Positions 17,582 through 26,369 of a DNA stretch of 64,000 nt are shown in pieces. Each line of letters opens with the position of its first letter. The stretch's first letter is position 1. The notes under the pieces are model-generated. The model made no database searches. It was not told the DNA's origin and saw only the letters and a list, made by a program, of their open reading frames with translations. Both the position numbers and the translations under genes were made by a program. The stretch comes from Bacillota bacterium (GTDB lineage: Bacteria; Bacillota; Clostridia; Peptostreptococcales; Anaerovoracaceae), in NCBI GenBank assembly GCA_030526355.1, contig JAUNDC010000015.1:1-64000 (forward strand), read 5' to 3'.

Positions 17582-18877
17582 TTAGATTCTCCAGTTTCTG
17601 TCGGCAATTCTGGCAAGCAGAGGCTTCCTGACCGTGATGGCTTGTTCAGGACACATTTCCTGACAGCAATAGCATTTAATACATTTACTGTAATCATATT
17701 CGGCAAGTCTGCGGCGCCCACTTCCGCATTGGCTGTTTTCACAGTTCTGGCTTCTGCCGCTTCCACCTGTTCCGGCAGTTTTCTTTCCGTGCCGATCCTG
17801 TCCATATGGTTCTGCAGGTCTGAGCATTACAGCCTTACCCTCCACAGGGCATGCATCCACACACATGCCGCAGCCTATACACCGTTCTTTTTTTACAACA
17901 GGCTTCTTCTCCAGCAACGGAGCGAGAAATCTTACAGGCTTCAGAGCTCCACGGAATTCCCGGCTGCGCTGTACATTGAAGCTCCTGTTTCCATAAAGCT
18001 CTGCCGCTTTCTCCGGCGTCATCACCCCTTCTGCAGTGATCACTTCTACATTTTCATAAGTACCCACTCCCTGTTCCTGTCCATATACATTTGTAGGGAC
18101 AAGCTCCGGCTTAAGATCCACCAGATGGCAGAACACGCTGTCCAGAGCCACAGGATCCGTGGATGCCAGTATCACGTTCATCGAAGTCGGTGTTCCCGAC
18201 TGAGGTCCGTTGCCCTCCATAGCCGAAACGCCATCCATAACATGCAGCACAGGCCTGACCAGACAGTTGAGATCCGCCATCATCTTGGCAAAGAGCTCTG
18301 CTGTTGCGAACCTTGCATGAGACGCTGCCTTGTTGGCTCCATAAACGCACCCGAAGGTGTTCTTGACAGCCCCGGTTATTCTCTCAAGCTGATGGGTCTT
18401 CATCTTGCAGATATTTATTATTCCGTCTGCCCTCACCACCTCATCACACAGAACGAATCCGTCAGCGACTCTGCCCTGAGGGAAATCAACCTCAGTTCCA
18501 TGTTCAAACTGCCCTATCGGTATTCCCAGCTCATCGGCCGCATTTTTGATGCCGCACTCGGCGGCCACCTTCTCGGGCTTTACCATCGGATTCCCCGGAG
18601 AGTCACCGTATTTCAGATTATTATACCCATTATCCTGCAGAGCCTTGCCTACAGCTCTAAAAACCGCCGGATGTGTCGTGCATGCTTTCTCCGGTGCTGA
18701 TTTTGCCAGCAGATTCGGTTTCAGCACCAGAAGGCTATCACGGTTCAGCGGTTTCAGGCACTCCAGGCCTCCCAGAAGCTCTATCGCCAGGCGTACCGCC
18801 TCATCCACCTCCTGCTGTTCATATGAAGTGCACTTTACAAGTGCTACCTTTGCTTTCATTTCCATAATTCGCGCCAT
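17582..18877 (-). CDS. DUF362 domain protein with C-terminal 2x[4Fe-4S] ferredoxin domain
   Basis: 431 residues. The DUF362 part (about 10-310) includes VLKPNLLAKSAPEKACTTHP and INICKMKTHQLERITGAVKN. The end carries two ferredoxin motifs, CIGCGMCVDACPVEGKAV and CIKCYCCQEMCPEQAI, separated by about 55 residues rich in Gly/Ser. Such proteins are presumed electron carriers or Fe-S-dependent enzymes; the reaction is unknown. The start could be the ATG at 18877 or 18865; neither has an ideally spaced SD. It is the first gene of the minus-strand redox cluster (11928-18877). Confidence 0.85.
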   Translation of the reverse strand: MARIMEMKAKVALVKCTSYEQQEVDEAVRLAIELLGGLECLKPLNRDSLLVLKPNLLAKSAPEKACTTHPAVFRAVGKALQDNGYNNLKYGDSPGNPMVKPEKVAAECGIKNAADELGIPIGQFEHGTEVDFPQGRVADGFVLCDEVVRADGIINICKMKTHQLERITGAVKNTFGCVYGANKAASHARFATAELFAKMMADLNCLVRPVLHVMDGVSAMEGNGPQSGTPTSMNVILASTDPVALDSVFCHLVDLKPELVPTNVYGQEQGVGTYENVEVITAEGVMTPEKAAELYGNRSFNVQRSREFRGALKPVRFLAPLLEKKPVVKKERCIGCGMCVDACPVEGKAVMLRPAEPYGQDRHGKKTAGTGGSGRSQNCENSQCGSGRRRLAEYDYSKCIKCYCCQEMCPEQAITVRKPLLARIADRNWRI

Positions 18878-18911
18878 CCTTTAATTTGCAATATCATTCC
18901 GTGATATACAG

Positions 18912-18989
18912 CTGCAAAACGAACGCTCCACTCAGTGTGAGCTGATTCCTCTGCAAAACGTACGCTCCACTCAGTGCGAGCTGATTCCA
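18912..18989. repeat. 39-bp tandem duplication at the 3' end of the YdcF gene
   Basis: Two adjacent copies, 18912-18950 and 18951-18989, differing at three bases. The upstream copy (for the minus-strand gene) contains the codons for the last residues and the stop; the other is untranslated. Confidence 0.88.
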
Positions 18990-19693
18990 CTGCCGCTGAT
19001 AGGAATGACCTCTCCGAGAAACGTCGGCTCAGGCTTGATCATCCATTTGACGAAGTCTTTGTCGCGGGCAAGTATTTCCCTGATTTCCCGGTATTCCTGT
19101 CCTCTGTAGGTTTCCTGATCAGATGCTGCGCCCAGAGCCTCTATGCCCATCCTCCGGCAGCCGTACAGCGCCCTGTACAGATGGTACTTCTGCGTAACCA
19201 CTATCATTCTCTTTACATGAAAAATATAATCTGCCCGGTAGACCGATTCATATGTAGAAAAGCCTGCGTGATCGAGAAAAATATCCTCCTCCGGCACGCC
19301 CTTGCCCATGGCATAGGATTTCATTGTGGCAACCTCATTGTATACCACCTGACCGTTATCTCCCGAGAGCAGCAGCTTAGGTGCCGCTCCTGCATGGTAA
19401 AGAGCTATCCCCATATCCAGCCTGTCCTGCAGCATCGGACTCGGTGTCCCGTCAGGGTTTACCGAAGCTCCAAGCACCATGATACAATCAGCATTCAGAG
19501 ACTTCATCGCTGACATCTCTTTCACCTGCAGCGTGTCCGTATCGGAATCAAAAACAGCTTTGATTTCATCCTCCGTTGATTTTACTACAAACAGATTCAC
19601 CCCGATTACCAGAATGAATATGAGAATGGCAAGCTTAATTATTTTAGAAAATATTCTTCTTAAAATGCCTTTTTTCTTTCTTCCTATTATCAT
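18971..19693 (-). CDS. YdcF/SanA-family membrane protein (DUF218)
   Basis: 240 residues with a basic N-terminus, one membrane helix (about 17-35, LAILIFILVIGVNLFVV) and an extracytoplasmic DUF218 domain: DCIMVLGASVNPDGTPSPML, LLLSGDNG, FSTYESVYRA and VVTQKYHLYRAL. SanA/ElyC relatives affect envelope integrity and vancomycin tolerance in other bacteria; biochemical function is unknown. No strong SD is seen before the ATG at 19693. The C-terminal end is formed by a tandem duplication. Confidence 0.88.
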   Translation of the reverse strand: MIIGRKKKGILRRIFSKIIKLAILIFILVIGVNLFVVKSTEDEIKAVFDSDTDTLQVKEMSAMKSLNADCIMVLGASVNPDGTPSPMLQDRLDMGIALYHAGAAPKLLLSGDNGQVVYNEVATMKSYAMGKGVPEEDIFLDHAGFSTYESVYRADYIFHVKRMIVVTQKYHLYRALYGCRRMGIEALGAASDQETYRGQEYREIREILARDKDFVKWMIKPEPTFLGEVIPISGSGISSH

Positions 19694-19780
19694 AACGGGC
19701 TTATTATATATGTTTTTTATGTGGGTTTAAAGAACATCATTAATTTTGTTTTATTTAATAAATTTTCATCGTTTTTATTG

Positions 19781-19809
19781 TTGACAAAACACAATTTCAG
19801 TATTATATT
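19781..19809 (+). promoter_or_regulatory. Sigma-70 promoter of ilvE
   Basis: TTGACA at 19781-19786, 17-base spacer, TATATT at 19804-19809. About 180 nt of leader follow before ilvE; I see small hairpins in it but no terminator or known riboswitch. Confidence 0.8.
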
Positions 19810-19996
19810 TATCATGTAAAAGATGGACTTTTTATCCATTTTATTGTAAAATGATTACGGCAGTCAGGTACTGCTTTTTGGATAGCACCTGAATCAGCCC
19901 TGAGCTTTTACATACGTACACGCAATCAAACGCAAAACAGGCCGGCGCCTGACCGGTGCAGACCTCAAAATATATTATCAATCAAAGGAGAACGCC

Positions 19997-21067
19997 ATGA
20001 AATACAATTTCCCAATCACAAAAACACAGAACCCCAAGGCAAAGCCGAATCCTGAAACCTTGAGATTCGGCACGGAATTCACAGACCACATGTTCATTAT
20101 GGAATATGAGGACGGCAAAGGCTGGCATGATGGCAGAATCGTACCTTACGGACCGCTGTCACTGGATCCTGCTGCAGTTGTTTTCCATTATGCACAGGAG
20201 ATGTTCGAGGGCCTCAAGGCTTACAAAACTCCCGAAGGCAAGGTTCAGCTTTTCAGACCTGATATGAATGCGAAGAGAACCAACAGAACCAATGACAGGC
20301 TGTGCATCCCTCAGATGGACGAGGAGCTCTATGTGGAGGCTATCAAGGCTCTTGTAAAAGTGGACGCTGACTGGATTCCTCAGAAGGAAGGCACTGCCCT
20401 TTATATCAGACCGTTTATTATTGCTGACGAACCGTTCCTTGGCGTTCGTCGTTCAACTCATTATAAATTCATCATTATCCTCAGCCCTGTAGGTCCTTAT
20501 TATGTTGGCGGACTGACTCCTACAAAAATCTACGTTGAGGATAAATATGTACGTGCTACTGACGGCGGTACAGGTGAAGCAAAGTGCGGCGGAAACTATG
20601 CTGCAAGTCTGAAGGCTCAGGAGGAAGCTCACGAAAAGGGCTACGAACAGATTCTCTGGCTGGATGGTGTTGAGAGAAAATATGTTGAAGAAATCGGAAC
20701 ATCTAATGCATTTTTCATGATCGGCGATGAAATCATCACTGCTCCGCTGGATGGAACAATCCTGCCGGGTATCACAAGAAATTCGGTAATCGCTCTTCTC
20801 AAGAAAAAGGGCATGAAGGTCGTTGAAAGAAAGCTTGCTATTGACGAAGTAGTTGAAGCTTATAAGAACGGTCAGTTCAAGGAAATGTTCGCTTCCGGAA
20901 CTGCTGCTGTTATCTCACCTGTAGGCGAGCTCTGCTACAAGGGTGAATCCATGATTATCAACGGTGGCGGAATCGGTCCTGTTGCTCAGGAGCTGTACGA
21001 TACTCTCTATGGAATCCAGACTGGAACTGTAGAAGATGACATGGGATGGACCGTGGAGGTTAAGTAG
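19997..21067 (+). CDS. ilvE: Branched-chain amino acid aminotransferase
   Basis: PLP enzyme of fold type IV that interconverts Leu/Ile/Val and their 2-oxo acids with glutamate. The 356-residue length matches the longer bacterial/eukaryotic BCAT group. Visible motifs are EMFEGLKAYKTPEGKVQLFRP near residue 70, ALYIRPFII near 135, the PLP lysine region GGTGEAKCGGNYAASLKAQ near 190 and GTSNAFFMIGDEIITAPLDG near 235. AAAGGAG stands before the ATG. Monocistronic, with its own promoter and a terminator at 21132. It could also supply 2-oxoisovalerate-linked carbon for pantothenate. Confidence 0.96.
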   Translation: MKYNFPITKTQNPKAKPNPETLRFGTEFTDHMFIMEYEDGKGWHDGRIVPYGPLSLDPAAVVFHYAQEMFEGLKAYKTPEGKVQLFRPDMNAKRTNRTNDRLCIPQMDEELYVEAIKALVKVDADWIPQKEGTALYIRPFIIADEPFLGVRRSTHYKFIIILSPVGPYYVGGLTPTKIYVEDKYVRATDGGTGEAKCGGNYAASLKAQEEAHEKGYEQILWLDGVERKYVEEIGTSNAFFMIGDEIITAPLDGTILPGITRNSVIALLKKKGMKVVERKLAIDEVVEAYKNGQFKEMFASGTAAVISPVGELCYKGESMIINGGGIGPVAQELYDTLYGIQTGTVEDDMGWTVEVK

Positions 21068-21131
21068 TTCGGATTGGAAATGCCATAGAATGGCTGTAGA
21101 AATTTAATAATTTGAATTGAACTTAAGAGGC

Positions 21132-21172
21132 TATCGCATTAACGGATTAAACCGTTAATGCGATACTTTTTT
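21132..21172 (+). terminator. Intrinsic terminator of ilvE
   Basis: A perfect 14-base stem (TATCGCATTAACGG with CCGTTAATGCGATA) with a six-base loop and a following CTTTTTTC. The stem sequence CGCATTAACG is shared with the repeat at 43045-43136. Confidence 0.9.
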
Positions 21173-21297
21173 CATCTATATCTATAGAGTCCCTGGCCCT
21201 CAATCATCAAAGAACCCAGCTACAAGAATCCCGGCTCGATTGAGCCCGGCTCCTTTCAAAAACTCTGTCTGCTGTTTAGTCTAGCAACAGGCAATTT

Positions 21298-22599
21298 TTA
21301 CAGAATATCTATATACTCATCATTAAGCGCCTTGTTCATGCTGCGCACTGCACAGAACTTGCCGCACATGGAGCAGCTGTCCTCAATTTCAGGCGCCCGC
21401 TCACTCCTGATACGCTTTGCCGTTTCAGGATCGATGGAACATTCCCACTGCTTCTCCCAGTCAAACTCTCTTCTCGCATCAGCCATTCTATCGTCGATAT
21501 CCCTGGCATGAGGAACATGCTTGGCAATATCAGCCGCATGAGCAGCTATTTTAGATGCGATTATGCCCTGCTTTACATCATTGACATCAGGCAGCGCCAG
21601 ATGCTCTGCCGGTGTAACATAGCACAGAAAAGCAGCTCCTGCAGATGCTGCAATAGCTCCGCCTATAGCCGATGTGATATGGTCGTACCCCGGAGCAATA
21701 TCAGTTACGATAGGGCCCAGCACATAGAACGGTGCACCCATGCAGATAGTCTGCTGCATTTTCATATTAGCTTCAATCTGATCCATCGGCATATGTCCCG
21801 GACCTTCCACCATTACCTGCACATCCTTTTCCCAGGCACGCTTAGTCAGCTCACCAAGGCGGACCAGCTCCTCAATCTGGCACACATCGCTGCCGTCGGC
21901 AAGGCATCCCGGACGACAAGCATCGCCGAGAGATATAGTCACATCATATTCCCTGCAAATCTCGAGGATATCATCGTAATACTCATAAAACGGATTTTCG
22001 TTACCTGTCATGCTCATCCATGCAAAAACAAGCGAACCCCCACGAGATACTATGTTCATTTTACGCTTGTGCTTCTTTATCTGATCAATGGTCTTCCTTG
22101 TAATTCCACAGTGAAGCGTTACGAAGTCAACGCCATCTTCAGCATGAAGTCTGATAACATCGATAAAATCCTTTGCAGTGAGAGTGGCCAGATCACGCTG
22201 GTAATGAATCACGCTGTCATATACAGGAACAGTCCCTATCATCGCCGGGCACTCGCTTGTAAGCTTCTGCCTGAAAGGCTGAGTGTTGCCGTGAGATGAA
22301 AGATCCATTATCGCCTCTGCACCCATATCCACCGCAGCCATTACCTTCTGCATCTCGATGTCGTAATCCTTGCAGTCCTTTGAAACGCCCAGATTCACAT
22401 TTATCTTGGTACGCAGCATCGATCCCACCCCATTAGGATCAAGACATTTATGCCTTTTGTTTGCGCATATTGCCACCTGACCCCTGGCTACAAGGTCACG
22501 TATTTCTTCGGCACTGCGATATTCTTTTTCTGCTACAGCCTTCATTTCATCGGTTATTATTCCCATTCTGGCGGCTTCCATCTGTGTATGATATTTCAC
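21298..22599 (-). CDS. thiC: Phosphomethylpyrimidine synthase
   Basis: Radical-SAM enzyme that rearranges aminoimidazole ribotide to hydroxymethylpyrimidine phosphate for thiamine. About 433 residues, the length of the short bacterial form. Visible are [15 protein letters not shown] near residue 265, [19 protein letters not shown] near 290 and the C-terminal cluster motif [10 protein letters not shown] near 415. The start is GTG; 22599 is preferred over the in-frame GTG at 22608 because the latter overlaps the AGAGG ribosome binding site. Controlled by the TPP riboswitch directly upstream; no other thi gene is adjacent. Confidence 0.96.
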   Translation of the reverse strand: MKYHTQMEAARMGIITDEMKAVAEKEYRSAEEIRDLVARGQVAICANKRHKCLDPNGVGSMLRTKINVNLGVSKDCKDYDIEMQKVMAAVDMGAEAIMDLSSHGNTQPFRQKLTSECPAMIGTVPVYDSVIHYQRDLATLTAKDFIDVIRLHAEDGVDFVTLHCGITRKTIDQIKKHKRKMNIVSRGGSLVFAWMSMTGNENPFYEYYDDILEICREYDVTISLGDACRPGCLADGSDVCQIEELVRLGELTKRAWEKDVQVMVEGPGHMPMDQIEANMKMQQTICMGAPFYVLGPIVTDIAPGYDHITSAIGGAIAASAGAAFLCYVTPAEHLALPDVNDVKQGIIASKIAAHAADIAKHVPHARDIDDRMADARREFDWEKQWECSIDPETAKRIRSERAPEIEDSCSMCGKFCAVRSMNKALNDEYIDIL

Positions 22600-22621
22600 T
22601 GTCTTCACCTCTTCATATACT

Positions 22622-22660
22622 CCGGAAATACCTAAATGATATTTCCAACATAATAAAAAA
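22622..22660 (-). repeat. Palindromic repeat copy 2, directly after the TPP riboswitch terminator
   Basis: Minus strand: T-run, ATTAT, GTTGGAAATATC-ATTTAG-GTATTTCCGG. Same order and nearly the same letters as at 10291-10330. Confidence 0.75.
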
Positions 22661-22797
22661 ACGGAACACCTGATTCGGGCTCCGTCTGAAACATTCTCGT
22701 CTATTTTTTCCTACGTTGGCATTATCCAAATCAGGTATAAGGGTCGAGGTTCGCAACCTCCTCTCAGCCTGTTTACAAGCTCCCCGGTCATTCATTT
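22656..22797 (-). promoter_or_regulatory. TPP riboswitch with terminator
   Basis: On the minus strand the aptamer shows GGGGAGC, GGCTGAGAGG, ACCCTTATACCTGA and GGATAATGCCAACGTAGGAA, the standard THI-box words (about 22707-22790). Downstream is a stem ACGGA/TCCGT with seven T residues (22654-22685). The loop of this terminator contains AATCAGGT, complementary to ACCTGATT in aptamer stem P1, so ligand binding should free the terminator. This represses thiC when thiamine pyrophosphate is abundant. Confidence 0.95.
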
Positions 22798-22817
22798 ATA
22801 CGAGTGTTATATCACAT

Positions 22818-22903
22818 GCTTGGCTAAAAGTCAATTGCTTGCCCAAAAGTCAATGCACCTTTTTTCTCCGCAGCTTTGGCACCTTTTTTCTTTGCAGCTT
22901 TGA
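22818..22903. repeat. Two adjoining tandem duplications (19 bp and 24 bp) at the permease gene 3' end
   Basis: 19-bp unit at 22818-22836 and 22837-22855, then a 24-bp unit at 22856-22879 and 22880-22903. The 24-bp pair lies in the last codons of the amino-acid permease gene and makes its Lys/Arg-rich tail; the 19-bp pair spans the stop codon. Confidence 0.85.
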
Positions 22904-24283
22904 CCTTAGCCTGCTGTGTCTGCAGCCGTAGCAGAAATATATCATAAGCCCTGCCGCCGTCCATCCGCAAAAAGCACGCCATGTCAATACGTCCAGCTGT
23001 ATCGCCAGGAAAGAGCACAGCAGCATCGCCACCACAGGTGTAAAAGGAACTGCAGGCACCATAAACCCACGTTTCATTTCCGGGCGTTTTTTTCTCAGCA
23101 CCATGACAGTGACCGACACTATGAAAAAAGCCCATAGCGTGCCGATATTACATAACTCCGCAATCATTTCTATAGGCAGCATACCCGCCAATATGCATCC
23201 AAGACCCCATACGAAAACCACGGCCTTATCAGGAACACCGTTTCTGCTTACACGCGAAAATGAAGCAGGCAGCATACCGTCCCTTGACATCGAATATATA
23301 AGCCTGGACTCGCTTCCCAGCATTACCAGCACTCCCGTGGAAAGCCCGGCAACAGCACCCACCGAAACCAGAGCGGAGCCCCACCGTATACCCACCTCAT
23401 TCAGCGCAAATGCCACCGGTGCAGCAACACCAGCGTACGCACTGTACTTTACAACCCCTGTAAGCATCAGCGTAATTATGATGTACAGCACCGTCGCAAT
23501 CAACAGAGAAGCCATGATTCCCACAGGCATGTTCTTCTGGGGATTTTTTACTTCCTCGGCTGAATTTGAGATAGCATCAAAGCCCAGGTATGCAAAGAAA
23601 ACTACAGCTGCACCTGAGAAAACACCTTCCCACCCAAATGGCAGAAACGGTCTGTAATTTGACGGATCCACATGGCGTGCCACCAGCACAATAAATACAA
23701 AAATCACCATGAGCTTTACAAATACCAGCAGGTTATTAAGCATCGCGCTTTTTCTTGTTCCCTTCAGCTGAAGCAATGCCATTATCGAAATTATTATCAC
23801 AGCAGGCAGGTTGACCACGCCTCCTCCGGAAGGAGCAGCCATCAGGTATTTCGGTATATGAATTCCCAGCAGCGACAGTATATTCCCTGCATAAGCCGAC
23901 CATCCCACCGCGACCGCCGCCATAGCAACCACATATTCAAGCGTCAGACACCACCCTATAAACCATCCGAATATCTCCCCCAGACCTACGTATGCGAAAG
24001 TGTACGCACCCCCGGAAGCGGGCATCGAGGATGCCAGTTCGGCATAGCACAAGGCTGCACAACCGCATGCGATTCCTGCCAGTATAAACGACAGCACCAG
24101 TCCCGGGCCTGCATGCTCTGCCGCTGCAACTCCTGTTATAACAAATATGCCTGAACCTATGATGACCCCGATTCCCATCATCGTAAGCTCGAATGCACCC
24201 AGACTGCGCTGCAGCTGACCACCGTGCTTTTTACATCCGATAATATCCTCCAGCGGAAGCTTCCGCATGCAGTTCTGTCTCAT
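22850..24283 (-). CDS. APC-superfamily amino acid permease
   Basis: 477 residues with about 12 membrane segments. The first helix has the APC signature LTMMGIGVIIGSGIFVITG (residues 34-53); AYVGLGEIFGWFIGWCLTLEY and FFAYLGFDAISNSAEEVKNPQ are also typical. It imports or exchanges amino acids in the cell membrane, probably cationic or broad-range amino acids judging by the YfnA/CAT-like pattern, which is an inference. The short cytosolic tail is very basic (KLQRKKVPKLRRKKVH) and arises from a tandem repeat. GGAGG lies eight bases before the ATG. Confidence 0.92.
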   Translation of the reverse strand: MRQNCMRKLPLEDIIGCKKHGGQLQRSLGAFELTMMGIGVIIGSGIFVITGVAAAEHAGPGLVLSFILAGIACGCAALCYAELASSMPASGGAYTFAYVGLGEIFGWFIGWCLTLEYVVAMAAVAVGWSAYAGNILSLLGIHIPKYLMAAPSGGGVVNLPAVIIISIMALLQLKGTRKSAMLNNLLVFVKLMVIFVFIVLVARHVDPSNYRPFLPFGWEGVFSGAAVVFFAYLGFDAISNSAEEVKNPQKNMPVGIMASLLIATVLYIIITLMLTGVVKYSAYAGVAAPVAFALNEVGIRWGSALVSVGAVAGLSTGVLVMLGSESRLIYSMSRDGMLPASFSRVSRNGVPDKAVVFVWGLGCILAGMLPIEMIAELCNIGTLWAFFIVSVTVMVLRKKRPEMKRGFMVPAVPFTPVVAMLLCSFLAIQLDVLTWRAFCGWTAAGLMIYFCYGCRHSRLRSKLQRKKVPKLRRKKVH

Positions 24284-24338
24284 ACTCTGTCCTCCAGACC
24301 TCTGACGGCTGCCATGCTGCCGTATATCATAATTAATA

Positions 24339-24367
24339 TTGAGAAACCCGCGAAAATAGACTATAAT
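24339..24367 (+). promoter_or_regulatory. Sigma-70 promoter of the folate operon
   Basis: TTGAGA at 24339-24344, 17-base spacer, TATAAT at 24362-24367. Confidence 0.75.
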
Positions 24368-24424
24368 GTTTCAGTATGATGAAATAATCGCAGCAAAGCT
24401 GCGTCTGCATATGGAGGATAATTC

Positions 24425-24982
24425 ATGGACAAGGAAAAAATCAGAGAAGGAGTGAAACTCATACTGGAGGGCATAGGAGAAGACATCCACAGAGAAGGTC
24501 TGATTGAAACACCCGACAGAATAGCCAGTATGTACGAAGAGCTGGCTGCCGGGTATACGGATGATGCTTCGAAGCACCTTCAGAAAAGATTTCATGTAGA
24601 TGATAACGATATGGTCATGGAAAAGGACATACAGTTCTATTCTTTCTGTGAACATCATATGCTGCCGTTCTTTGGCAAAGCAGCCGTGGCATACATCCCT
24701 GACGGCGAAATCGTCGGCCTGAGCAAAATCGCCAGAACCATCGAGGTATATGCCAAGCGTTTCCAGCTCCAGGAACGTCTCACAGCGCAGGTGGCCGATG
24801 CCATCATGGATGAGCTTGCACCACAGGGCGTTATAGTCCTCATTGAAGCAGAGCACATGTGCATGACAATGCGCGGAATCAAAAAGCCCGGCACCAAAAC
24901 AGTGACCGTAGTAACCCGGGGAATTTTTAATGACAACGAAAAGCTCCAGAACAGCTTCTACCGCATGCTTGAGCGGAGGTAA
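24425..24982 (+). CDS. folE: GTP cyclohydrolase I
   Basis: First enzyme of tetrahydrofolate synthesis; converts GTP to dihydroneopterin triphosphate. 185 residues. The zinc ligands are present in [11 protein letters not shown] (Cys and His, near residue 74) and HMCMTMRGI (Cys near 142), and [20 protein letters not shown] is typical. GGAGG precedes the ATG. First gene of a four-gene operon with an HD-domain gene, folP and folBK. Confidence 0.96.
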   Translation: MDKEKIREGVKLILEGIGEDIHREGLIETPDRIASMYEELAAGYTDDASKHLQKRFHVDDNDMVMEKDIQFYSFCEHHMLPFFGKAAVAYIPDGEIVGLSKIARTIEVYAKRFQLQERLTAQVADAIMDELAPQGVIVLIEAEHMCMTMRGIKKPGTKTVTVVTRGIFNDNEKLQNSFYRMLERR

Positions 24983-24988
24983 GCCTTC

Positions 24989-25525
24989 ATGGAACGAATA
25001 GATAAAATATGCAGCCATCCTCTCTGGACAGACAGCATCCATCAGATAGCGCTTCTGGAAAAGGAACGTGCCTTCTGCCGCCACGGTGTTTCTCACCTGC
25101 TGGATGTGGCACGTATTGCCTGGATCGAGAATCTGGAAAGTGAACTGCAGCTGCCCAAGGACATGGTTTATGCTGCCGCCCTGCTCCACGATATCGGCAG
25201 GCACAGACAGTATCTTGATAACATACCTCATCATGAAGCCAGTGCACAGATAGCAGCAGACATACTGCCCGATGCAGGCTTTGATGATGCCGAACAGGCC
25301 GTGATTCTGAATGCCATACGCATGCACAGAGGGAAGGATACCGCGGATACAGGAAACATCGGAAATTCCGTAAAGATTGGATACAACGGAATCCGCGAAA
25401 TGCAGAATGACCTGACAGAGCTTATCCGCCACGCTGACAAAAAATCACGCATGTGCGCTTTATGCCCCGCCATACATAGCTGCAACTGGGATAACGAAAA
25501 GAAAAACATGAGGATAGAGATATGA
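24989..25525 (+). CDS. HD-domain phosphohydrolase
   Basis: 178 residues. HD metal motifs: the His of RHGVSHLLDVARIA near residue 32, LLHDIGRHRQY near 66 and HHEASAQIAADIL near 80. The gene lies between folE and folP and overlaps folP by ATGA, so it is probably a folate-pathway phosphatase, perhaps removing phosphate from dihydroneopterin triphosphate/monophosphate; that role is inferred from position only. The C-terminal part has a Cys pair (MCALCPAIHSC) that might bind metal. Confidence 0.85.
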   Translation: MERIDKICSHPLWTDSIHQIALLEKERAFCRHGVSHLLDVARIAWIENLESELQLPKDMVYAAALLHDIGRHRQYLDNIPHHEASAQIAADILPDAGFDDAEQAVILNAIRMHRGKDTADTGNIGNSVKIGYNGIREMQNDLTELIRHADKKSRMCALCPAIHSCNWDNEKKNMRIEI

Positions 25526-26346
25526 ATGATACAATGAAAATAGGAAACCGCATATTTGATTTAAAAAACGACTGCTCCATAATGGGTATTCTCAATGTAA
25601 CCCCGGACTCGTTTTCGGACGGCGGCAAGTGGACCGATAAGGACAAGGCCCTTGCCCACGTATCTGACATGATAGAAGAAGGTGCAGCCATAATAGATGT
25701 TGGCGGCGAATCCACCCGCCCGGGTCACGTTCAGATAAGCATTGAAGAGGAAATCTCCAGAGTGGTTCCAATCATCGAAATGATAAAAAAACGCTTCGAT
25801 ATTCCTGTTTCCATCGACAGCTACAAAAGTCCCGTTGTGGAAGCGGCTCTCGAAGCCGGTGCCGATCTGGTCAATGATATCTGGGGGCTCAAATACGACC
25901 GCAGGGTGGCCGATCTGATCGCCCGCTACAAAGTGCCCTGCTGCCTGATGCACAACCGCGACAATACCGATTACAATAATTTCGTTGAAGATATGCTGGC
26001 TGATATGAGAGAAACCCTGGAGATAGCCAGACAGGCCGGAATCTCCGATGATCAGATAATTCTGGATCCCGGTGTGGGCTTCGGCAAAACCTATGAGCAT
26101 AATCTGATTGCCATAAACCGGCTGGAGCGACTTGTCGAGCTTGGTTATCCGGTGCTTCTGGCGACCTCCAGGAAATCCGTTATCGGGCTGACTCTCGATC
26201 TTCCTGCAGACCAGAGAGTTGAAGGTACAATGGTTACTACTGTAATGGGTGTACAGAAAGGCGCTTCCTTCGTACGCGTCCATGATGTAAAGGAGAACAT
26301 GCGCGCTATCCGCATGACACAGGCAATCATGCGAAGCAGTCTTTGA
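25522..26346 (+). CDS. folP: Dihydropteroate synthase
   Basis: Condenses hydroxymethyl-dihydropterin diphosphate with p-aminobenzoate; target of sulfonamides. 274 residues with the family signatures IMGILNVTPDSFSDGG (residues 19-34), IIDVGGESTRPGH (57-69), PVSIDSYK (93-100) and LDPGVGFGKT (near 190). Starts inside the preceding gene's stop (ATGA). The following gene folBK starts 24 bases downstream. Confidence 0.96.
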   Translation: MNDTMKIGNRIFDLKNDCSIMGILNVTPDSFSDGGKWTDKDKALAHVSDMIEEGAAIIDVGGESTRPGHVQISIEEEISRVVPIIEMIKKRFDIPVSIDSYKSPVVEAALEAGADLVNDIWGLKYDRRVADLIARYKVPCCLMHNRDNTDYNNFVEDMLADMRETLEIARQAGISDDQIILDPGVGFGKTYEHNLIAINRLERLVELGYPVLLATSRKSVIGLTLDLPADQRVEGTMVTTVMGVQKGASFVRVHDVKENMRAIRMTQAIMRSSL

Positions 26347-26369
26347 AATCCGGAAGGCAGGATATCCCT

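Noticed and set aside
19810..19996. Riboswitch in the ilvE leader
   Set aside because: Only small hairpins, no T-box sequence, no terminator and no known aptamer words.
24371..25432. 353-codon minus-strand frame opposite folE and the HD gene
   Set aside because: Antisense shadow; both plus-strand genes have conserved motifs, and the frame has no SD or family match.
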